Shown in pieces: positions 25,048-33,600 of a stretch of DNA of 64,000 bases. The notes under the pieces are model-generated. The model saw only the letters and a program-made list of their open reading frames with translations. It was not told the DNA's origin and did no database searches. This DNA is from an uncultured Bacilli bacterium (lineage in GTDB: Bacteria > Bacillota_I > Bacilli_A > RF39 > UBA660). The DNA lies in assembly GCA_934182615.1 (NCBI GenBank), contig CAKPRO010000002.1, positions 62,001 to 126,000 of the forward strand, in the 5' to 3' direction. The translations under genes and the position numbers were made by a program. Within the stretch, counting starts at the first letter, position 1; each line of letters opens with the position of its first letter.

Positions 25048-26658
25048 ATGAACAAAGAAATTTTTATGAAGAATAAGAAAAAAATTATTATTTTTGTTGT
25101 GATTGTGGCAATTGTTTTAGTCGGATTTTCTTTGTTAAATTCTACATATTCTTTATTTTATCATGAAAATACTGCTTTAAATCCTGATTCTTATAGTACT
25201 GGATTATTAGAAATAACCGCTAATGGGAAAGGAGATAATATTTCACTTGCTAATGCATTACCTTTAAGTGATGATGATGGTTCTAAAACAGATCCTTATA
25301 CTTTTACTATTACTAATACTGGTAACGTGGATTACAAGTTTAATGTTAAATTATTATCTACTGCAAGTAGTAGTACTACTATTGATGCTAAATATATTAA
25401 AGTTAAAATTGATGATGGAAATGCTACAACACTTGCTTCGCTTACTAATGGTATTATTAAGAGTGATATCACTTTGAAGGCGAGAGAAAGTATAGATATT
25501 ACTATTAGGGCATGGCTTAGTAGTGATACACCTAATAGTCAAATAGGAAAGGTGTTTAATTCTAAGATAGTTATAGATGGACAAGCAGTTTATACTGAAT
25601 CTAATTATGATGTTGGTTCGGCAAGGGAAACTTTGACTAGATTAAATAAATTAAATGGTGGTTCTTTAGTATTAGCTACTGATACGCCTGATTTTTCTAC
25701 TGTTAGTGGTAATAATGGTAAGGGTGTTGGTGGAACGACTGGATTAGGTGATGGTACTAAAGGAATTTATACTGCTACTGACGATTTAGGGACTAGTTAT
25801 TATTTTAGAGGTGCCGTTGAAAATAATTATGTAAAATTCGCAAATTTTTATTGGAGAATAATTAGAATAAATGGTGATGGTTCGGTTAGAATGATTTACG
25901 CTGGTACTAGAGCATATGCAAATGGTGATGGTAATTCAAATACTGATACTTTGATAAATGTCGGTGTGTATAATTCAAAAAATGATGATAATGCTTATGT
26001 TGGATATATGTATGGTACTGCAGGTTCCTCTAATTATGATGCTACGCATTCCAATGTTAATAGTAGCGATATAAAAAATGTTGTTGATAGTTGGTATAAA
26101 AGTAAGTTAATAAATTATGGTAATTATATAGCTGATGTAATATATTGTAATGATAGAAGTGTAGCAAATGATGATAGTACTAATATTCTCTTTAGTACTA
26201 TTGTAGGTATTGAAAATGCAGCTACAGGTATTGGTGAAGATGCAACTGCTTATGCTGGTTTAAAAAGAAATTTTGTCAGTTATACTCCTAGTTTATTATG
26301 TCAAAATAAAAATGATAAGTTTACTGTAAGTGAAGAATTAGGAAATGGTAAATTGACTTATCCAATAGGATTGATTACTGCCGATGAACTTACTTTGGCT
26401 GGAGCCAACTTTTCTATGAATGGTTATTATCAGAAGAATACAGACTTTTATTTATATAATAATAATAATTATTGGACTATGTCGCCTTCACTTTTCAATA
26501 CTGCTTGTGTTTCAGCAATGAATGCTGATGGTCGTGGTGTTGCTAATATGGTTGATGATAATGTTAGTAATTTTGGTTTTCGTCCAGTAATTTCTCTTAA
26601 ACCTACTGCTATTAATGGTGGTAAAGGTACTATGTCTGATCCTTTTACTGTTAGTTAA
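25048..26658 (+). CDS. TasA/camelysin-like surface protein with DUF6273-like C-terminal domain
   Basis: N-terminal hydrophobic segment followed by STYSLFYHENTALNPDSYST, the pattern seen after SipW-type cleavage sites in TasA-like proteins (small residue, Tyr, then an aromatic/aliphatic). Residues about 45-185 form the beta-sandwich part, with FTITNTGNVDYKF as in TasA-like domains. The C-terminal half (about 250-535: YYFRGAVENNYVKFANFYWR; then YWTMSPSLF and GFRPVISLKP) resembles DUF6273-type extracellular domains. No LPXTG motif. It ends the SipW operon and is the probable substrate. Confidence 0.82.
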   Translation: MNKEIFMKNKKKIIIFVVIVAIVLVGFSLLNSTYSLFYHENTALNPDSYSTGLLEITANGKGDNISLANALPLSDDDGSKTDPYTFTITNTGNVDYKFNVKLLSTASSSTTIDAKYIKVKIDDGNATTLASLTNGIIKSDITLKARESIDITIRAWLSSDTPNSQIGKVFNSKIVIDGQAVYTESNYDVGSARETLTRLNKLNGGSLVLATDTPDFSTVSGNNGKGVGGTTGLGDGTKGIYTATDDLGTSYYFRGAVENNYVKFANFYWRIIRINGDGSVRMIYAGTRAYANGDGNSNTDTLINVGVYNSKNDDNAYVGYMYGTAGSSNYDATHSNVNSSDIKNVVDSWYKSKLINYGNYIADVIYCNDRSVANDDSTNILFSTIVGIENAATGIGEDATAYAGLKRNFVSYTPSLLCQNKNDKFTVSEELGNGKLTYPIGLITADELTLAGANFSMNGYYQKNTDFYLYNNNNYWTMSPSLFNTACVSAMNADGRGVANMVDDNVSNFGFRPVISLKPTAINGGKGTMSDPFTVS

Positions 26659-26671
26659 GTGTTATATGAAA

Positions 26672-26706
26672 AGATTTAGTTTAAATGAATTAAATCTTTT
26701 TTTTTG
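26672..26706 (+). terminator. Terminator of the SipW/TasA-like operon
   Basis: 10-bp stem with one G-U pair (arms 26672-26681 and 26688-26697), 6-nt loop and a long T run. Confidence 0.85.
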
Positions 26707-26749
26707 TATATATATATTTATATTGTTAATCTTAATAATGGTGATATTT

Positions 26750-27220
26750 ATGAAAAAAATCTTTGTTAGTAGTCTTGTTGTACTACTTATATTGATTAGT
26801 ACTATTATGGGAACTTATGCTGTTATTATTAATGTTACTAGTGAAAATGGTGTTGATAAAATTGTTAATACTATTACTATTAAAGATTTACTTAGTGATG
26901 ATAATGGTAATTTTAATAGTACTTATTATGATGTTAAAAATGAACTTAATGTTACTGATAATGATATGAATATATTAATGAACTCTAGTTATCTTAATGA
27001 TAGTTTAAAGATAGTACTTAATAATGTTGTTAGTTATAAACTAAGAGGAGGTACTAAGCTTAGTAATGAAAAAATATATGACATGATAGTTAATGATGTT
27101 ACAAATGATGGAAATATTGATGTTGTACTTAAAAATAAAATAATTGATAAAAGTAATAAGTATAAAAACGATATAAGTGATTATATATATGATTTAGATA
27201 TTAATCTTATTGATAGTTAA
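26750..27220 (+). CDS. Exported hypothetical protein
   Basis: N-terminal hydrophobic signal (about residues 4-24, ending IMGTYAV) followed by a 130-residue polar domain rich in Asn and Asp (starts IINVTSENGVDKIVN). The position of TYA after the hydrophobic core resembles the TasA-like set, but the rest shows no such fold. The longer frame starting at 26615 lies inside the upstream gene; the ATG with GGTGAT was chosen. Its TAATG stop/start overlap ties it to the next gene. Confidence 0.72.
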   Translation: MKKIFVSSLVVLLILISTIMGTYAVIINVTSENGVDKIVNTITIKDLLSDDNGNFNSTYYDVKNELNVTDNDMNILMNSSYLNDSLKIVLNNVVSYKLRGGTKLSNEKIYDMIVNDVTNDGNIDVVLKNKIIDKSNKYKNDISDYIYDLDINLIDS

Positions 27221-27513
27221 TGTTTATTTTATTTTTGTTTGTATTATTGATAGTTATATTATTAGTTATATTAGAAAGGAATAAGATTAATATTTTAAAG
27301 AAATTAGAATTTACTTTTATAATTTCAGGTAGTTTAATGGTTTTAATTGGGTTATTATTTAAAATTATTGTTAAAATGAATATTACATTTATTAATATAA
27401 AGGCTGCTACTGAGGCTATAGTATATCAATTTATGATTATTGGTATTATATTTTATGTATGTGGTATTATCAGCTATATTGGTTATGAGATTATTAGAAA
27501 AGTATATGATTAG
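27220..27513 (+). CDS. Small membrane protein
   Basis: 97 residues with three hydrophobic helices (about 2-18, 32-50 and 68-90), no recognised family. The start codon overlaps the stop of the preceding gene (TAATG), so the two are translationally coupled and probably work together. A short AT-only hairpin and a T run at about 27512-27538 end the transcript. Confidence 0.68.
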   Translation: MFILFLFVLLIVILLVILERNKINILKKLEFTFIISGSLMVLIGLLFKIIVKMNITFINIKAATEAIVYQFMIIGIIFYVCGIISYIGYEIIRKVYD

Positions 27514-27571
27514 ATAATTAATTATATCTTTTTTTTTATTTATGTGATAAAATTATTATGGGGATGATATG

Positions 27572-28858
27572 ATGACTAGTAAAAAAGATAATGATAGTAT
27601 TAATGATAAAAAAAAGATTAAGATAAAAGAAGTAATAAAAAATAAGAAAATTTTTGATAGAGAAAAAAATAAAAAAGGGGAAAAAGAATCTTATACGTCA
27701 AAAGAAGTTATGATTGTAATGATTTTTTCTATTGGAATAGGGTTTCTTATGTGTTTTGGATGTATAAGTATTATTACCGGAAAAAATTATTTAGCGGTAA
27801 CTAAGGATTTAAAGAAGGTAGTTGATACTTATTATGCAATTGTAGATAATTATTATGGCAATTTAGATAAAAAAGTGTTAATAGATGGTGCTGTTGAGGG
27901 TATGATTTCTTCTGTTGGAGATACTTTTACTAGCTATAGTGATGCTGATACTACTGATACTTTTAATGAAACTATTTCTGGTAGCTATGAAGGAATAGGG
28001 TGTTCGGTTGCTAGTTTTGAGGATGGAACTATAAAAGTTGTTAGTATATTTGATAATTCACCTTCTTCTAAAGCTGGATTGGAAGTTAATGATATAATTA
28101 CAAAAGTTGATGGCGAAAGTTATGAAGGAAAAAGCAGTGTAGACATTTCTAATTATATTAAAAATAGTGGTAAAAATAAAGTGGTATTAACTGTTAAAAG
28201 AAATGATGAAGAGAAAGATATTACTATTAATTTAGGTAAAGTTGAAATACCATATGTTAGTGGTGAAGTATTTGAAAATAATGATAAGAAGATTGGTTAT
28301 ATTAATATATCTTTATTTTCTAGTAATTCTTATGATCAATTTAAAAATAAACTTAAAGAAATTGAAACACAAAATATAGATGGACTTATTATTGATGTTA
28401 GAAATAATAGTGGTGGATATTTGACTTCAGTTACTGATATTTGCAATTTGTTCTTAAAAAAGGGTGATATTATTTATCAATTAGAGGATTCAAAAGGTAA
28501 AGTTAAAAAGAAAGATACTACTAAAGAAAAACGTAATTATAAAGTTGTTGTTTTAATTAATGGTGGTAGTGCTTCTGCTAGTGAGATTCTTGCTTCTGCT
28601 ATTAAAGAAAGTTATGGTGGAGAGGTTGTTGGTACTAATAGTTATGGTAAAGGAACTGTACAACAAACTAAAAAACTTTTAGATGGAAGCATGATTAAAT
28701 ATACTACTCAAAAATGGCTTACACCTAATGGTAATTCTATTAATGAAGTTGGAGTTGTACCAACTAAAGAAGTTGTTCTTGATGATAAATATTTAGAAGA
28801 ACCAACTAAAGAAAATGATAATCAGTTACAAGAAACTATAAAATTATTTAATGAATAG
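27572..28858 (+). CDS. S41-family C-terminal processing peptidase (CtpA/CtpB-like)
   Basis: Exported serine protease. Charged cytoplasmic start, membrane helix (about 47-68), then a PDZ domain (YEGIGCSVASFED, SSKAGLEVNDIITKVDGE) and the S41 domain with the catalytic Ser in NGGSASASEI and Lys in YGKGTVQQ. The length of about 428 residues matches CtpB-type enzymes, which in sporulators cut signalling proteins between the two cells. Two adjacent ATGs (27569 and 27572) are possible; GGGATGA spacing slightly favours the second. Confidence 0.92.
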   Translation: MTSKKDNDSINDKKKIKIKEVIKNKKIFDREKNKKGEKESYTSKEVMIVMIFSIGIGFLMCFGCISIITGKNYLAVTKDLKKVVDTYYAIVDNYYGNLDKKVLIDGAVEGMISSVGDTFTSYSDADTTDTFNETISGSYEGIGCSVASFEDGTIKVVSIFDNSPSSKAGLEVNDIITKVDGESYEGKSSVDISNYIKNSGKNKVVLTVKRNDEEKDITINLGKVEIPYVSGEVFENNDKKIGYINISLFSSNSYDQFKNKLKEIETQNIDGLIIDVRNNSGGYLTSVTDICNLFLKKGDIIYQLEDSKGKVKKKDTTKEKRNYKVVVLINGGSASASEILASAIKESYGGEVVGTNSYGKGTVQQTKKLLDGSMIKYTTQKWLTPNGNSINEVGVVPTKEVVLDDKYLEEPTKENDNQLQETIKLFNE

Positions 28859-28882
28859 AAGTATTATTACTTCTGTTTTTTT
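28857..28882 (+). terminator. Terminator of the S41 peptidase gene
   Basis: 7-bp stem AGAAGTA/TACTTCT overlapping the stop, 4-nt loop, then a run of seven T. Confidence 0.8.
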
Positions 28883-28912
28883 GGTAATTACATATAATTT
28901 ATTGGTGATAAT

Positions 28913-29338
28913 ATGATTGTTAAATATACTACTAAAGAAAAGGAATTGTTAGCTCGTTTAATGAGAGCGGAGGCTGTAGGTGAGGGAGATTTAGGGATGC
29001 TGATGGTAGGAAATGTTGGCATTAATAGGGTTATTGCAGATTGTCTTACTTTCAAAGATATTAGATCAATTTCTGATATGGTTTATCAATCACCTGGTGG
29101 TTTTTCAGGAACTAGTAGTTCTTTGTTTTATGGTAATCCTACTGCTAAAGAAAGTGAACTTGCGGAGAGGGTTATAAGAGGAGAATATTATTATCCTGCT
29201 ACTAATGCCTTATGGTTTTATGCTCCTAAGAGTGGAACAAGTTGTACTGATACTTGGTGGGAGCAAGATTTTGCTGGTAAATATAAAAATCATTGTTTTT
29301 ATAAACCTTCTTCAGGAGTATGTAAAGAACTACATTAA
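28913..29338 (+). CDS. SleB/CwlJ-type cell-wall hydrolase
   Basis: Hydrolase_2-family domain over nearly the whole protein: LLARLMRAEAVGEGDLGM (with the likely catalytic Glu), GNVGINRV, then FSGT...FY, NALWFYAPKSG and FAGKYKNHCFYKP. The family contains the spore-cortex lytic enzymes SleB and CwlJ and vegetative homologues. Like CwlJ it lacks a signal peptide (141 residues). This hints at sporulation, or ancestry from sporulators, but is not proof. Its stop overlaps the DUF368 start (TAATG). Confidence 0.87.
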   Translation: MIVKYTTKEKELLARLMRAEAVGEGDLGMLMVGNVGINRVIADCLTFKDIRSISDMVYQSPGGFSGTSSSLFYGNPTAKESELAERVIRGEYYYPATNALWFYAPKSGTSCTDTWWEQDFAGKYKNHCFYKPSSGVCKELH

Positions 29339-30123
29339 TGATAAATTTTATAAAGGGATTTATTATAGGTATTGGTAAAATTATTCCTGGTGTAAGTGGA
29401 GCTATGCTTGCCACTATTATGGGTGTTTATGATAAAGCTATATTTTATATTTGTAATTTTAGAGATAATATAAAGATGGCTATTAAGTATTTATTTCCAA
29501 TAGGAGTTGGTATTGTATTATCAATTATTTTGTTTAGTAAAATTATTAGTTTATGTTTGGATAAGTATTATGTTATAACTATGTTTTTCTTTATTGGTCT
29601 TATAATAGGAGGATTTCCTTTTATTATTAATAAAGTTGATAAACATGATTATTATATTAGTTTTATTAGTTTTGCTATCTTTTTTATTGTAGTTATTTTA
29701 AATATTAATAATAATTATGTTATTAAAAATAATTTTATTGATATTATTATCTTTTTTGTTTCTGGTATATTTGAGGCTATTGGTAGTATTATACCAGGGA
29801 TAAGTGGTACGGCATTACTTATGTTATTTGGGACTTATGATATTATTATTTATTCTGTTGGTAATGTTACTAATATTAGAATTATTATACCTTTTGTTAT
29901 TGGAATTGTAGTAGCGGTTATTTTGCTTGTTAAAATTGTTGATTATTTATTTAGAAAACATAACAATAAGATGTATGCTTTTATACTAGGAATGTTTATT
30001 TCTAGTGTACTTCTTCTTATAATACAGATGTTTAAAAATAAGATATATGTTATTGATTTGATTATTGGTATGATTTTTATGGTATGTGGGATATTTATTT
30101 CTAATATTTTTGAAGAAAAATAA
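29338..30123 (+). CDS. DUF368-family membrane protein (undecaprenyl-phosphate translocase family)
   Basis: Polytopic protein, about eight helices, with an internal repeat: GKIIPGVSGAMLATIMGVYD near the N terminus and SIIPGISGTALLMLFGTYD in the middle, the signature of DUF368. Members of this family (PopT) recycle undecaprenyl phosphate across the membrane for wall-polymer synthesis. 261 residues is normal. It is translationally coupled to the SleB/CwlJ-like hydrolase, a sensible pairing for wall metabolism. Confidence 0.9.
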   Translation: MINFIKGFIIGIGKIIPGVSGAMLATIMGVYDKAIFYICNFRDNIKMAIKYLFPIGVGIVLSIILFSKIISLCLDKYYVITMFFFIGLIIGGFPFIINKVDKHDYYISFISFAIFFIVVILNINNNYVIKNNFIDIIIFFVSGIFEAIGSIIPGISGTALLMLFGTYDIIIYSVGNVTNIRIIIPFVIGIVVAVILLVKIVDYLFRKHNNKMYAFILGMFISSVLLLIIQMFKNKIYVIDLIIGMIFMVCGIFISNIFEEK

Positions 30124-30149
30124 AAAACTCTTGATTATTCAAGAGTTTT
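30124..30149. terminator. Bidirectional terminator between DUF368 and the tRNA cluster
   Basis: Perfect 10-bp stem AAAACTCTTG/CAAGAGTTTT with a 6-nt loop; T run on the plus strand and A run (T on the minus strand) on the other side, so it serves both convergent transcripts. Confidence 0.88.
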
Positions 30150-30160
30150 AACATTTAATT

Positions 30161-30237
30161 TGGTGACCAGTATGGAATTCGAATCCATGAATGCTGCCGT
30201 GAAAGGGCAGTGTGTTAAGCCACTTCACCAACTGGCC
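30161..30237 (-). tRNA. tRNA-Glu (anticodon TTC)
   Basis: 77 nt with encoded CCA. Acceptor GGCCAGT/ACTGGTC, anticodon loop CTTTCAC (TTC), T arm ATGGATTCGAATTCCAT. Last of three tRNA genes. Confidence 0.96.
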
Positions 30238-30243
30238 AAAAAA

Positions 30244-30320
<77 letters not shown>

Positions 30321-30392
30321 ATTTTTTCGTTGCTATTACATTATATCATACATATAACTAATTGGCAAGTCTTTTTTTAAAAAATATAAAAA

Positions 30393-30468
30393 TGGTGTCC
30401 CCTTAGGGATTCGAACCCTAGACCCACTGATTAAGAGTCAGTTGCTCTACCAACTGAGCTAAGGAGAC
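30393..30468 (-). tRNA. tRNA-Lys (anticodon CTT)
   Basis: 76 nt with encoded CCA. Acceptor GTCTCCT/AGGGGAC, anticodon loop CTCTTAA (CTT), T arm TAGGGTTCGAATCCCTA. First gene of the cluster. A CTT isoacceptor reads AAG only, so a TTT isoacceptor for AAA must lie elsewhere in the genome. Confidence 0.95.
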
Positions 30469-30488
30469 ATCTGTCAAATACATTTAAT

Positions 30489-30517
30489 ATTATATTATAT
30501 TTTTTTGTATTTGTAAA
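30489..30517 (-). promoter_or_regulatory. Promoter of the tRNA cluster
   Basis: On the minus strand TTTACA (30512-30517), 17-nt spacer, TATAAT (30489-30494). Confidence 0.78.
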
Positions 30518-30561
30518 CCTCTAAATTGAAAAAAGTTTATTTTTTTTCTATTTTGTAGTAA

Positions 30562-30590
30562 TTGACTTTTTATACTCATTTTGATATAAT
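30562..30590 (+). promoter_or_regulatory. Promoter of the giant FN3-like surface-protein cluster
   Basis: TTGACT, 17-nt spacer, TATAAT. Confidence 0.8.
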
Positions 30591-30617
30591 TTAATAAGAA
30601 TAGGTATCGGTGATAAA

Positions 30618-33600
30618 ATGAAAAAAATTGGTGGAAAAAGTTTTTGGATTATTTTGATTATTAGTGTTATTACATTAATTGCTTTGACTTTGGGAGTTAT
30701 ATTTCTTACTAGAAAATCTAGTAAGGAGTTTTATAGTGCTGGTTATATAATCAGTAGTAATGCTACTAAAAGTGATAAGCTTTATTTTAATGATAATACC
30801 GTATATAAAGAAAATGTATTTGATGAATATGTTTTTAAAAATACTGATAATAAGGAAGTTAGTACTGATAAAAATAATTTTATTCACTATTTAGATAATT
30901 CTTTATCTTTTATGAAGAATGGTGTAATATTGGATTTGGATAATATTAATACTTCTTTGATACCTTATTATAATATAACAGATGCTTCTATTATCCAATA
31001 TAACAATGGTGGATATTATATTGAGACTGCTGATAAGACTTTAACATTTGGTAACTTTTTAGGTAAAATAACTGATAATAAATATATTGTTGTTGGTAAA
31101 GATGTGAAAATTAAATTAGCAGGTAGTAATGAAGAAGTTAGTGGTAATTACTTTGAAATACTTTTCGTAGAAAATGGTGTTGTTAAAATTGAAAATCAGG
31201 AAGGTAGTTATCAAACTGTTAGTGATGGTACTACTGTTTATGTGGGAGATAAAATTAAAATTGAACTTGGTGATAAAGATGTACTACTTGATGATGAAAA
31301 TAAGTTAAATCTTAATGAGATGACTATTGATGGAAATGAAAATATTGATATTGTTCCTGATAATGGTAAAGTAAAAGATACAAAAGGTAATGGTAATAGT
31401 ACTAATGGTGAAGATGACAAAGATGGGAATGGTACTAATAATGATGGAAATAAAGAACCTAATGGTACTGGTAATAATGGCACTGATGGTGACAATACTG
31501 GCGGTACAACTGATGGTGATGGTCAAAATGGTACTCAGACTGTTATTAAAAAAGAAGTTTCAATAGATTTAGTTAGTGCTAAAGCTGATATTAATAGTAT
31601 TAATGCAAGTTTTCAAGTTATTGATACTAATAATTTTATTAAGGGTAATTTACTTCTTACATTAGTTAATACTTCAACTGGTGATACTGTATATAAGAAG
31701 ATACTTGCTAATACTAGTGATATTCAAGATGTTGTTATAAGTTCTTTAGCACCAGATTCTAATTATGTTATGACTATTAGTGAAGAAAATAATAGTTCTG
31801 GAATTCAATATTTTCAAAAAATATTTAGAACAGATAGTTTAGATTTAAGATTAATTAGAGAATATGTTACTACTAATTCATTATCTTATTCAATAGATTT
31901 TGGAACTACTGATGTTAAGTCTGTTAATATTAGTATATATGATACTGATAATAATAAGATTGGTGATTCTAAAGTTGTATATAATAATGATAGTGGAGAA
32001 GCTATAACTTTTGATGATTTGAATAAAAATACTTTATATAATATTAAAGTTGATTCTGTAATATTTAATAATTTGAATTATTCAAATACATATACAATAA
32101 CTACTAGTGATACTACATTAAAAGAAAAACCTGTTCTTGGCGATATTTCTGTTAATGTAAGTTCTGATGGAAAAGAGTTTACTTTATCAATGAAAGAGCC
32201 AAATGATCCTGATAAAAGTATTACAAAATATACTTATGAGATTTATAAGGCTGAAGATATTACTGAGGATGGTAGTACTTCAATGACTCCAGTTTATTCT
32301 TTTGGTTCTGATGAACTTAAAGAACAAAAATTACGACTTGGGGAACATGGTATTGAGAGTAATGTTGATTATCGTTTTAAGATGGTTGTTCAATATAATG
32401 ATAATTATAAGTATAATGAAATTGATACAGCGTTTAGTAATTATTTTCAGATTGTAGGTAAACCAACCGTGGAATTTATACCTGATGAAAGTCTTATTTC
32501 ATTTAATCAAATTGGTGGTAGTGTTCAAATTAAGGATGAGGGATGTACTATTCCTAATGAGGGTAGAAAGTGTTTTGATCAAAAGAATAATTTTGTAATA
32601 AAATATTATGGCCCTGATAAAATTAAAAAGACTATTGAAAAAGTTACATTTGATGAAAATATGACTTATAGTTTAATTTTAGATGGTCTTTCTGAAAATA
32701 CATTATATAATTTTGAATTATATGCTGATGTTGATATGAAAAATGGTGATGGTATTAATAAAGGTGAGTATATTGGTAGTTTTTCTGCTAAAACAACTGG
32801 TATTAAAGCTTTGAAGATGCAGAATTGGAAAACTAATGCGTATAGTTTTGATACACCAATTTCAGTTAGTACAGAAATGATTAGTACTGATCCTAGTGAT
32901 GATTCAGTTGATAAGATAGCTACAATTACATTTAACTTATATAGAGGAGATGTGAAGAATGGTATATCAACAGAACCAATAGGAACATTTAATGTTACTG
33001 ATGGTATTAAGGATAAGTATTATAATAAAGAGTTTGATTTGACTTCAAATATGTTTGGTATTGAAAATCTTGATGCACTTAGAGAATTATCTGGTGGTAA
33101 ATTAAATAGATATTATACTATTGAGATTACTGATGCCTTTGATGAATCTAGAACTAATGAGTTTAATATTATGGATAATATGTATGTAGTTGAAACTCCT
33201 TCAATACTTTTACTTGAAGATGAGGTTGCTACTCCTAAGATATTGGTAGATGAAATTACGAATGTTCAGACTAAATCTAATGAATATAAAGATGAGTATA
33301 ATGTTACTTATGATCCTATGCTTGATGATACTACTATTAGAGGATATAAAGTAACTGCTGTATTTGATAAACAAAAGATAGGTACTTATTTCCAAGGTGA
33401 TAATCCGGTTAGAGCTATTAAGTTTTATGTTTATAATAATTCTAATAATTTAATTGAAGAAAGAGAAATTTCAGTTATTGATAGTGATGTTAGTGAGACT
33501 TATTTCTTTTTGGGTAATGGTACTGATTTCTCTGTTGTTGATAAAGATATGAGAAGAGGTAATACTTATACTTTTTCATATGATTTGCAGCTTGATACTG

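Noticed and set aside
31238..31526. Pro/Leu/Ser-rich minus-strand ORFs opposite the linker of the giant protein
   Set aside because: They arise from the reverse complement of the repetitive GGT/AAT/GAT linker codons.
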